From NCBI GenBank assembly GCA_964445985.1, contig CAYUMU010000011.1, positions 1 through 64,000 on the forward strand: a stretch of DNA of 64,000 bases. Reading direction: 5' to 3'. How positions within the stretch are numbered: the first letter of the stretch is position 1; each line of letters opens with the position of its first letter. The translations under genes and the position numbers were made by a program. Of this stretch, positions 20,288 through 29,200 are shown in pieces. The DNA comes from CAYUMU01 sp964445985 (GTDB lineage: Bacteria; Planctomycetota; Planctomycetia; Pirellulales; S012-138). The notes beneath the pieces are model-generated. The model was not told where the DNA came from and made no database searches. It saw nothing but the letters and a program-made list of their open reading frames with translations.

Positions 20288-21226
20288 CTAAAACAAAGCG
20301 CTAACCGACTTATTCAAGTGGATGCGTTTGATCGCCTCCCCCAGCAGCTCGGAAACCGATTGCACGCGAATCTTCGGCAGCATTTGGTCGGGGCGGAGCG
20401 GGATGGTGTCGGTGAGAATCAGCTCTTTAATCGGCGCGTTGCTGAGCCGGTCGATGGCCGGGCCGCAGAGCACGCCGTGGGTGGCGGCCACGTAAATTTC
20501 GCGGGCGCCCGACTGCATGAGCCGTTCGGCCGCTCCGCAAATGCTGGAAGCCGTGCTGATCAGGTCGTCGAACATGATGCAGATTTTGCCATCGACGGGG
20601 CCGCCGATGATGTTTTCTTGCCGGGTGTGTTCGGCGCTGCTGCGGCGTTTATCGACAATCGCCAGGCGTCCGCCGAGGGTGGCCTTGTGGGTGAGAGCCC
20701 GCTTGATGCTGCCTTCGTCGGGGCTGACCACCACCAGGTCGGCTTCCGGGATGTTCATTTTGGCGAAATATTCGTCGAGCACCGGGGCGGCGTGCAGGTG
20801 ATCGACCGGCACGTCGAAGAACCCCTGGATTTGGTAGGCGTGCAAATCCATGGTCAAGGCCCGATGGGCCCCGGCCCGCACGATCATGTTGGCCACCAGT
20901 TTGGCGGTGATCGGCACGCGGCCTTCGTCTTTGCGGTCTTGCCGGGCGTAGCCGTAATAGGGGAGCACGGCGGTTACCCGGCCGGCGCTGGCTCTCACAA
21001 AGCTGTCGATCATCACGAGCAGCTCCATGATATTTTCGTTTACGGGGGGGCAGGTGGGCTGCACGATAAAGCAGTCCCGCCCGCGCACGTCTTCGTCGAT
21101 TTTGCAGGCAATTTCGCCATCTGGGAAGTTGCCAATCGAGATTCGACCCAGCGGGATGCCGAGGTATTCGCAAATGCGGGCCGCGAGCTTGGGATTGGCT
21201 CGCCCGCTAAAAACCTTCATTTCCAT
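20288..21226 (-). CDS. prs: Ribose-phosphate pyrophosphokinase (PRPP synthetase)
   Basis: This 312-residue protein has the complete class I PRPP synthetase sequence. The ATP-site region contains NFPDGE, the flexible-loop and metal region reads YYGYARQDRK, and the ribose-phosphate loop DDLISTASSICGAA corresponds to the usual DDxIDTAGT. It makes PRPP from ribose 5-phosphate and ATP for purine, pyrimidine, histidine and NAD synthesis in the cytoplasm. The length is normal. Starts at 21226 or 21220 (MKVFSG) are both possible. It is transcribed away from the groES-like gene. Confidence 0.95.
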   Translation of the reverse strand: MEMKVFSGRANPKLAARICEYLGIPLGRISIGNFPDGEIACKIDEDVRGRDCFIVQPTCPPVNENIMELLVMIDSFVRASAGRVTAVLPYYGYARQDRKDEGRVPITAKLVANMIVRAGAHRALTMDLHAYQIQGFFDVPVDHLHAAPVLDEYFAKMNIPEADLVVVSPDEGSIKRALTHKATLGGRLAIVDKRRSSAEHTRQENIIGGPVDGKICIMFDDLISTASSICGAAERLMQSGAREIYVAATHGVLCGPAIDRLSNAPIKELILTDTIPLRPDQMLPKIRVQSVSELLGEAIKRIHLNKSVSALF

Positions 21227-21594
21227 GGCGAACGATTAACCTGGCACCAAGTGCGGTGGGTGAGGGGGGATGCTCCAGCCAAAAGCAGATTCTATGGTGC
21301 GAGGGGTCGGCTGCGAACCTCCCCGGCGGTAGTTTTTCCAGGTTGGCGGTAACCAAGTGCCCTTGGGGGGGCGGGTTCTTCCTGATCCATGGCAAAGGGA
21401 ATGTCTGGCCAGCGCTGGGGATAAGTCTTAAAGTCTTATCTTAGTTCCATCTAGTAGAGGCGGGGGGAGATACGATAATTTAAGGTCTGAGGCGCCGACG
21501 CCTGCCCGCGAGCGATCTACGATTTTTTTGCAGCTTGTGGTGAAGCCGCGGCGGCGAGTTGGCTGGGTTTTGAGCGCAGACAAAGGGAACGAGG
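21227..21594. other. Divergent promoter region between prs and groES-like gene
   Basis: These 368 bases separate two divergent housekeeping-type genes. I looked for a CIRCE element (the TTAGCACTC inverted repeat) because of the chaperonin gene and found none. A short AT-rich stretch with repeated AAGTCTTA words lies at about 21423-21445. There is no terminator or repeat. Confidence 0.5.
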
Positions 21595-21942
21595 ATGCCG
21601 CTGGAAGTCATCGAACCGATGGGACTTCGGGTTCTAATTCGGAAAGACGAGGAAAAACGAACGACGAAAGGCGGCATTCACCTGCCAGACGACGCCAAGA
21701 TTCCCGTGATTACCGGCCGGGTGGTGGCACTCAGCGCGCAAGTGGAAAACGATACCGACTATCCGCTGCAAAAGTACGACAAGGTGATCCTCGATCCGCG
21801 GAACAGCATTCCCGTGGATTTTGAGCAAGACAACAAGCTGTTCATTATCCCCGTGGAAGATATCGTGGCGGTGTTTCGCAAAGCGCCGCGCGAAGACCGG
21901 CCAGAAGGTCCCCAGGGACAGGAAGAGGAGGAGCAGGAGTAG
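21595..21942 (+). CDS. groES: GroES-like co-chaperonin (Cpn10)
   Basis: This 115-residue protein has the Cpn10 pattern: an N-terminal strand (GLRVLIRKDEEK), a mobile loop with KGGIHLPD, a GRVVALS strand, the DKVILDP region and a final IIPVEDIVAVFRK strand. A charged tail of about 17 residues (PREDRPEGPQGQEEEEQE) is longer than usual. No groEL lies beside it, so it either serves a chaperonin encoded elsewhere or is a secondary paralogue; planctomycetes often carry several. GAACGAGG just before the ATG is the likely ribosome site. Confidence 0.88.
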   Translation: MPLEVIEPMGLRVLIRKDEEKRTTKGGIHLPDDAKIPVITGRVVALSAQVENDTDYPLQKYDKVILDPRNSIPVDFEQDNKLFIIPVEDIVAVFRKAPREDRPEGPQGQEEEEQE

Positions 21943-22095
21943 TCGAGCGATTAATGTGTGGCGCAGCCGATTTTGCGTTTCAAAACGCCTGCGCGGCGGC
22001 GACTTCGGTGACGCCGACCATGCGGAGCCGTGGCTGGCGGTGAGAGCCAACCGAACCCGTGATTTTGAATTTTCCTCCCCCTCAAGGTTGAGACG

Positions 22096-23322
22096 GTGTC
22101 GAGCCAGACAATAACAAGCAATCAAAGCCTCGTTTCCTTTTGTGATTGGCTGGCCGGCGCGCGGCGAATTGCTTTCGACACCGAATTTGTGTCGGAGTAC
22201 ACCTTCCGCCCTGAACTATGCCTGGTGCAGGTGGCCGCCGAAGTGGCCAATGAACCGCCTCGGCTGGCGGTCATCGACCCCATGGCCGGCGTCGACGTCA
22301 CGCCCTTCTGGGAGGTGCTCAAAAATGGCTCGCACGAAACCATCGTGCACGCCGGCCGCCAGGAGTTCTTGTTCTGCCACGAATCGGTAGGGCAGCGACC
22401 CTCGCGGCTGTTCGACGTGCAAATTGCCGCCGGCCTGGTGGGGGCCGAGTACCCGGCCGGCTATGGAAACCTGCTTTCGCGGGTGCTCGGCAAGTCGCTG
22501 CAAAAAGGAGAAACCCGCACCGACTGGCGTCGTCGCCCGCTCACGCATCACCAGTTGGAATACGCCCTGGACGACGTGCGTTACCTGCTCGACCTGCAAA
22601 CCGCCCTGGTCGAAAAGCTCGAAAGCCTGGGCCGGCGCCATTGGCTAACCCAGGAAATGGCTGTCTGGCAAGACGACCTGGAAGCCGTGCTGGGCGAAAA
22701 GCAATGGCGGCGAGTTTCGGGCATTGGCGGCTTGAAAAGCCGCGAATTGGCCATCGTCCGCGAGTTGTGGTTATGGCGTGAAGAAGAATGCCGCCAAACC
22801 AACCGGCCGCCGCGGCAGGTGCTGCGAGACGACCTGATTGTCGAATTGGCCCGGCGTCGCACCTCCGACACCAAGCGGATTGTGGCGGTGCGGGGCTTTG
22901 AACGGCGAAATTTCCGCAAAGCCGTGCCCGAGATAGCCGAGGCCATCGAACGGGCCTTGCAACTGTCGGCGGCCGACTGCCCTGCCCAGTCGCGCCGCGA
23001 TACGTCCAACAATCAGCGCGGCCCGCTGGGGCAATTCTTGATTTCTGCCCTGAACAGCATTTGCCAATCGGCCGAAGTCGCCGCGGCCCTGGTGGGCACG
23101 GCCAGCGATGTGCGCGATCTGATTTCGTATCGCCTGGGAGAAATTGAGTCGGCCGAGGGAGCGCCTGTCTTGGCCCAGGGCTGGCGGGCCGAGGTCATTG
23201 GCAAAACGCTCGATGAACTGCTGGCTGGCCGGCTGGTCATTCGCATTGCCAACCCAGCCGCCGATCAGCCGCTCTCGTTCGAGCCGCACAACGGCGCGGC
23301 CTTCTTTCCTAAAGATACGTAA
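22096..23322 (+). CDS. rnd: Ribonuclease D
   Basis: This 408-residue 3'-5' exoribonuclease of the DEDD family carries Exo I (IAFDTEF, residues 25-31) and Exo III with Tyr (YALDDVRYLL). A helical HRDC-type region occupies the second half. At Exo II the sequence is HAGRQEF, where E. coli-type enzymes have an Asp, a conservative change at a metal ligand. It trims the 3' ends of tRNA and other stable RNAs. The start is GTG. An alternative downstream start would cut into the Exo I strand, so GTG at 22096 is preferred. Confidence 0.92.
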   Translation: MSSQTITSNQSLVSFCDWLAGARRIAFDTEFVSEYTFRPELCLVQVAAEVANEPPRLAVIDPMAGVDVTPFWEVLKNGSHETIVHAGRQEFLFCHESVGQRPSRLFDVQIAAGLVGAEYPAGYGNLLSRVLGKSLQKGETRTDWRRRPLTHHQLEYALDDVRYLLDLQTALVEKLESLGRRHWLTQEMAVWQDDLEAVLGEKQWRRVSGIGGLKSRELAIVRELWLWREEECRQTNRPPRQVLRDDLIVELARRRTSDTKRIVAVRGFERRNFRKAVPEIAEAIERALQLSAADCPAQSRRDTSNNQRGPLGQFLISALNSICQSAEVAAALVGTASDVRDLISYRLGEIESAEGAPVLAQGWRAEVIGKTLDELLAGRLVIRIANPAADQPLSFEPHNGAAFFPKDT

Positions 23323-23367
23323 CCGCGAACATTCATCGCGATTGGCGGCCCGCCCTGCTGCTTGCGA

Positions 23368-23586
23368 TCAGGCAGCCCGCTGCGAATCCGGAGGTTCATT
23401 CTTCTCGGGCTGGGGTGCTGATCGCTCCAACCGTTGCTTGCGCGAACGCCGAAAAATTGTTCGCTCGCCGGGGGCTTCGTCTTGGGGTTTGTGGCGAGAG
23501 CCGGCGATTCCCTTGAAGCCCACAAACATCATCCCGAGCACCAGCAGCAGGCTCACAATCATCAGCAGGGTCGTCAAAATTCCCAT
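23368..23586 (-). CDS. Small single-pass membrane protein
   Basis: This 72-residue protein has one N-terminal transmembrane helix (about residues 3-25, ILTTLLMIVSLLLVLGMM). A hydrophilic basic tail ends in PEKNEPPDSQRAA. In the coding sense AGGAA lies about ten bases before the ATG. It converges with rnd and is not part of an obvious operon. I do not recognise a family. The strong amphipathic contrast between the two halves makes a real gene more likely than a chance frame. Confidence 0.6.
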   Translation of the reverse strand: MGILTTLLMIVSLLLVLGMMFVGFKGIAGSRHKPQDEAPGERTIFRRSRKQRLERSAPQPEKNEPPDSQRAA

Positions 23587-23809
23587 CGCAAGCGTTCCTG
23601 GAAACCGATCGCACCCGCCGACATGGCAGCTAGCGTCGGTTCGTCATTAGGGGTGCGTGACTTGGTTCAAGTACCCGAAGGCAGCGTTGCAGCGAGACAA
23701 GCGCGCGGCGAACTCTAGCAAAAACCAAGTTTCGCCCCAAGACGAGTCTGGTTGGTTTTCGGCCTGACAAGCCACGCAGCCACGCGGGGAAAGAGCCCCA
23801 TGTCGCCGC

Positions 23810-25567
23810 TTAGTCCAGCGGTTGATCGGCCGGTTTCCAGTCGGCCAGTTCAATTTCGACATTGGCTCGACCGTTGAAGCGATTAACCACGGGACGGAAG
23901 GCCACGGCCAGTTCGGCCCCGTTCTGGCGCTCCAATTCCTCGGCCCACTCGCCGCGGCCAAAAGCCACCGATCGCATCCGCACGCCGTGCTGCACCAACG
24001 AGAGCGACAGGTGCCGGTCGCCCCCGCCCATTTTTTTGGGGGGCGCGGCCAGTTTGACCCCGGTGGTGCAAAGCATCGGCCGGGCATTGCCAGCCCCGAA
24101 CGGCGCCAGCTGCTCCATTTGCTGCACCGTCTTGAGCGTGAACGCCGACAGCGGCGCCTCGGCGTCGATGGCCAGTTGGGCAATGCGATCCTCGGGCTTG
24201 ATTTCGCTGCCGGCGTGGTCGCAGAGGTCGGCCCGGAAGTGTTCGATCTGGTCCTCATCGATGGTCAACCCGGCCGCCGCCGCGTGACCGCCGAACCCGC
24301 GCAAGCGGTGCCCACAAGCCTTGAGGGCTTCGTGCAGATTGAAGCCCGGCACGCTGCGGCAGGAACCGGTGGCGGGCCGATCGCCAAGCTCCGGCAGCGA
24401 GATCATGATCACGGGGCGATGGAATTTGTCGGCCAGCCGGCCGGCCACAATCCCGATCACGCCGCCGTGCCAACCCCGTCCGGAAAGCACCAGGGCCGAA
24501 TCCTGATCGGGGCTGAACTGTTCTTGCGCCTGTTTGAGGGCCGCCAGGTAAATGCTCTGTTCGAGCGAGCGGCGGGAAACATTCAACTGGTCGATGTATT
24601 CGGCCAGTTCTTTGGCCCGAGCGGCGTCGCTGGTGGTCAGCAGTTCCACCGCCAGGCGGGCTTGCCCTAGTCGCCCGGCCGCGTTGAGCCGCGGGGCGAT
24701 GGCAAAGCCGATGTCTTCGCTCGTGTAGTTCGGGCGGTCGCCCAATTTGATGACTTCGAGCAGGGTGCGCAGACCGGGGGATGCCCACTCCTTGAGATTG
24801 CGCAGCCCATGCCGCACGATGATGCGGTTTTCGTCGATCAGGGGAACCACGTCGGCCACGGTTCCCAGCGAGGCAAACACGACCGCGCGGCAGAGGAAAG
24901 CCCGCATTTCGGGACTGACGCGCTCGCCCTGGTTGGCGTCGAGCACGCCCAGGGCCCAGGCCAGCTTGAAAGCCACGCCGGCGCCGGAAAGCCCCGTGAA
25001 GGGGTAACTGGAGCCGGGCAGGCGCGGATGCACGATCGCCGCGTCGGGCAGTTCCTCGGCCATTTCATGATGGTCGGTAATGATGAGCTCGATGCCCAAC
25101 TCTTTGGCCAGCTTGGCTTCCGCCACGGCGGTAATCCCGCAATCGACGGTGACCACCACCTCGGCGCCCTGTTCGGCCAGGTTGCGCAGGGCGGTCTGGT
25201 TCAAGCCGTAGCCGTCGGTAAAGCGATGCGGAATGTGGTATCGCACCTTGGCCTTGAGCACGCGGAAGGCTTCGAGCAAGATACTGCTGCCGCTCATGCC
25301 GTCCACGTCGTAGTCGCCATAGACCACGATCTGCTTGCCGGCGCGCACGGCCTTTAGCAACTGCTCGGCCGCCGGCAACATGCCAGGCAATTCGAGGGGC
25401 GCCCGGAGACTGGTCATGGGCGCATCGAGAAACGCCTTGGCGTGCTGCGGATGCGAAATGCCGCGGCACAGCAGCAACTGCGCCACCACGGCGGGAATGT
25501 TGGCTGCCCTTTCCAGATCGGCCACGCGCTGGGGATCGTGGCTTGCAATGCGCCAGCGTTTTGTCAT
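23810..25567 (-). CDS. recJ: Single-stranded-DNA-specific exonuclease RecJ
   Basis: From ATG 25567 the product has 585 residues with the DHH-family motifs: VVYGDYDVDGMSGSS (about residues 81-95), VDCGIT, ITDHHEM and the LNAAGRLG region. DHHA1 (SGRGWHGGVIGIVAGRL, GFGGHAAAAGL) and a C-terminal OB-like domain follow. It degrades single-stranded DNA 5'-3' in recombination and mismatch repair. The open frame extends to 25684, but the extra 39 codons look unlike RecJ and GAGG lies just upstream of 25567, so I place the start there. Confidence 0.93.
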   Translation of the reverse strand: MTKRWRIASHDPQRVADLERAANIPAVVAQLLLCRGISHPQHAKAFLDAPMTSLRAPLELPGMLPAAEQLLKAVRAGKQIVVYGDYDVDGMSGSSILLEAFRVLKAKVRYHIPHRFTDGYGLNQTALRNLAEQGAEVVVTVDCGITAVAEAKLAKELGIELIITDHHEMAEELPDAAIVHPRLPGSSYPFTGLSGAGVAFKLAWALGVLDANQGERVSPEMRAFLCRAVVFASLGTVADVVPLIDENRIIVRHGLRNLKEWASPGLRTLLEVIKLGDRPNYTSEDIGFAIAPRLNAAGRLGQARLAVELLTTSDAARAKELAEYIDQLNVSRRSLEQSIYLAALKQAQEQFSPDQDSALVLSGRGWHGGVIGIVAGRLADKFHRPVIMISLPELGDRPATGSCRSVPGFNLHEALKACGHRLRGFGGHAAAAGLTIDEDQIEHFRADLCDHAGSEIKPEDRIAQLAIDAEAPLSAFTLKTVQQMEQLAPFGAGNARPMLCTTGVKLAAPPKKMGGGDRHLSLSLVQHGVRMRSVAFGRGEWAEELERQNGAELAVAFRPVVNRFNGRANVEIELADWKPADQPLD

Positions 25568-25780
25568 CGTCCTCAGACTCTCTGGTTGGCGTTCGTAATG
25601 CGTCTCGCCGCTGCCCAAGTCTCCCGCAGGCGAGGGGAAAGTTCCTTCCCATTGTTGCAGTGATTGGGAAGCGAATCCAGGCACCGAATGCGGAGAGAAC
25701 GATGATGCGGCGCAAGCCCTTACGAGCTAACTGTTTTTTGGCATGTCAGGTAGCAAAGAGATCCCCTGGCAGCCGGGGCA

Positions 25781-26116
25781 TGCCTGATAAAAAAGCTTCG
25801 CACGACCTTTCTTTCTCCCTTCTCCCCCGGTACTCCGGGGGAGAAGGGCTGGGGATGGGGGGTTTTGCTCGGGCTTGAGATTGCCGACCCAACTCCGCTT
25901 CCAAAGGCCCCCCCGACCCCTCTCCCCGGAAATACCGGGGAGAGGGAGCAAAAGATTCTTTTTTTGGGGGGCATCTGTGCAATCGAAGTGCGGCGTGTAG
26001 GCCATGTGCTTTGGATTTGCCGGCAGGTTGAACGTAACCGACAATCAACGCGCAATCACTTCGGCGCGGCCCAATTTCTCCCACTCGCCGCCAACGAGGA
26101 CATTTTTATCACGCCA
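25781..26116 (+). mobile_element. Non-autonomous mobile element, copy 2, with target duplication
   Basis: The ends are TGCCTGATAAAAAAGC at 25781-25796 and the inverted match TTTTTATCACGCCA ending at 26116. The element is flanked by AGCCGGGGCA at both 25771-25780 and 26117-26126, a 10-bp direct repeat expected of transposition. Inside are a two-hairpin module (25817-25848, a 14-bp perfect stem; 25918-25946, a 12-bp stem) and the core shared with copies 1 and 3 (CGGCGTGTAG onward, about 25990-26116). There is no coding capacity. It lies between recJ and the end of lhr. Confidence 0.8.
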
Positions 26117-26230
26117 AGCCGGGGCAGTAATTTGTCGACCGGCCCAAATCCCCCCGCCTTCGTATGGCGATCAGCATGCCTCTCGAAAAATGGTATCGCC
26201 TTCGGGCATGGTTCTTTTCGGAAGAGTTGC

Positions 26231-29200
26231 TTAAGTGGAAGCCGCTGCCGGGGACAGGTAACCGCGACCGCTGGGTCGGAAGCCGGCCGCTTGCAGAAAG
26301 GGGGCCAGCGGCGATTCGCCCACGGCCGCTCCGTCCACGCGAAGCAGATATAGCCCTTGGTCGTGCGAGGCCGCCATTGCCGCCATCGCCAAAGCGGCGG
26401 CCAGTTGCTCCAGCGCCGTGGTTCGCTCGGGCTCATAGGGCGGAAGGAACGTGAGCAGGTGCTGCCCAGTGCGGCCGATGTAGCCTCGCAGGTCGCCGTC
26501 AACGAGTATCACGCGGGCGCCGGCGGCTCGTTGGGGGCGACGCGCGGTTGTGGCCGTTGCCACGGCCGGACGGATCGCGGCCGTGGATGCAGAAGCTGTC
26601 GTGATCACCGCAGGCGAAGCCCCGTCCGCGGCGGCATCGCCTTCTTCCCAACCGTCCTCGTCCGGTGAAGCTGGCTGGGACGACGTTCCCAGGCTTTCGC
26701 CCGGCCATCGCAAGGCCGAGCCGTAAGGGCTGGCCGGATCGGTGGCCGCGAGCACCAGCGTTTCGCGCGCTTCGTCAGCGCGGCGTTGGTCCAACTCGCG
26801 GAGGCGGTCTTCCGCCCCCGGCACGGCAAACTGCGCGGCCCCTTGTCCGGCAATGAAGTAACCTCGCCGCAGTCGGCCAGCTTCTTCCATGGCTTTGAGC
26901 ACGGGATAAATGGCCGAAAACCCGCCGGCGAGGCCTTCGCTGGCCACGAGCTCGCGGGTGAGCACGCCGTAGCGCTCGGCCAACTGGCTGGCGATGGCCG
27001 TGAGTCGCTCGGTGGGCGTGGCCACCTGGCTGCCAGCCCTCGGGAGCAACGACCAACGGCCCTCCGAGCCTGGCAGGCGTTCAGCCCGACGGGACCGGAA
27101 CGTGCGACGAGTGCGGCGCGCCCTGCGTCGCTCGTCTTTGGCCTGCCGCGAGAGCGAACGGAGCGGCGAAAGGGTGTCGTTGCTCACATGGCCTGCCCAA
27201 ACCAGGCGCCAAAGCGAATCGAGCATGTCGTTGGGAAAACCTCCCAGGCCGCGAACAATCTCATCAAAGAACTGAGCCCCACGAGCTTGCAGCAATTCAT
27301 AGATTTGCTTCCCCGTGCTGTCGTCTTCTTCGATGCTGGCGGCAACCGGCGCGAGGCGGCTCACGTGGTCAGTCAGGTACAGCGCCACCCGGCCATCGTT
27401 GGGACCAATGGTCTCGCAACCTCGCCACACGATCTCGCCCGCCGCGCATAGCTCGTCCAACTGGCTGGGGCGATAGTCGGCAACGCGGGCGGGCAAAATC
27501 TCCCGCTCGAGCACGCTGGCCGGCAACGGTACGCCTTGCAACTGTTCGATCGCGTCGAGTAATCCATCCAGACCATGTCGCGGACGAGCCAGCCCTTGCC
27601 ACTGCGTGAGGAAGCGGGCAAACGTGCGCGGCGCCACGGGCTCCACCTGTTTGCGCAGCGCCGCCAGCGAACGCCGTTTGAGCATTCGCAGTACTTCGGC
27701 ATCGCACCATTCGCGGCCACGACCGCCCGGCAGAAACTCGCCTTCGATCACCCGATCGCGAGCCGCCAGCCGCAACAGGGCCGCTTGAACGGGAGCCACG
27801 CCCAGCCCTAGCCGCGCGGCCACATCGTCCGCATGAAACGGCACATGCGTGCGGGCGTATCGAGAAACCAGGTCGCCCAGCGGGTCGCTCACGCTTTCCA
27901 AAAATGCGTCGGGCAGCCCAGGAGGCGGCGCCGCGCCCAGCGCGTCGCGATACCGCGCGGCGTCTTCGGCCGCAATGTAACGAGGCTCGCCAGCCACCTT
28001 CAGCGACACGATTCGCCGGGCCGCGCGCAACTCCAGCAGCCAGTCGTCCACTTGCCCGGGTGAAACGCTGGTATGATCGGCGCGGGCCTGAATTTCATCG
28101 CCATTGAGATCGCCCAGCGAAAGCAGCAACTCGTGCAACGCGTCGATATGCTTGAAAGCCCGCTTGCCGTCGAGCCGAGCGAGTTCCAAGGCCGCGGCGT
28201 CAATCACGTCGGCATCGAGCAGTTCACGCAGTTCGGCATCGCCCAGCAACTCGCGGAGCTGCGCATGATCGAGGGCCAAGGTTTGCGCGCGGCGTTCGGC
28301 CAGGGGCACGTCGCCGTTGTAGAGGAAGTTGGCCGTATACGTGAACAGCAGCGACCCCGCGAAGGGCGACGGCGTGGCCGTTTCGACCTCGCGCACCCGA
28401 ATTGTGCGGCGCTGCACGTCTTGCAGAACCTGCTTCAGGCCGGGCAGGTCGAACACGTCTCGCAGGCATTCCCGATATGTTTCCAGCAAGATGGGAAACC
28501 GCTCGTACTTGGCGGCCACCGCCAGCAGGTCGGCCGAACGGCGGCGCTGCAGCCAAAGCGGCGTGCGGCGGCCGGGCTGGCGGCGAGGCAGCAGCAACGC
28601 CCTGGCCGCGTTCTCGCGAAAGCGGGCAGCAAACAGCGCGGTGCCGCCCAACTCGCGAACCACCATGTCTTCGATCTCGTTGGCCGTGGGGAGCAACAGA
28701 TCAAGCCGCGGCTGCCGCTCCGACTCGGGCAGCCGGAACACGATGCCGTCGTCGCTCCACATCATGTCCACTTCGCCGCCCGTTTCGTTGCGCAGCCGAG
28801 CCGCCACCGCCATGGCCCAAGGCGCATGAATCCGCGAGCCAAAAGGGCTCATCAGCACGACGCGCCAATCGCCCACCTCATCCAAAAATGACTCGACGAC
28901 GATGGTGCGATCGCTGGGAACTTCGCCGGTGGCGGCGGCCTGATCGGTGAGATAACGCAGCAGGTTGGTCGCGGCGTGGGCGTCGAGTCCGTGATTGTCG
29001 ATCAAGCGAGCCCTGGCCGCGGAAGGTTCGGCCTTGAGAAGCTCGCGCGCCAGCGCGCCGATGGCCTGACCAAATTCCAGCGGGCGTCCCGGTCCATCGC
29101 CGCGCCAAAACGGCATCTTGCCGGGCTCGCCGGGAGCCGGCACCACCAGCACGCGGTCGTGGGTGATTTCGACCACCCGCCACGAAGAAGCGCCGAGCAG

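Noticed and set aside
21227..21594. CIRCE/HrcA operator upstream of the groES-like gene
   Set aside because: No TTAGCACTC inverted repeat is present on either strand.
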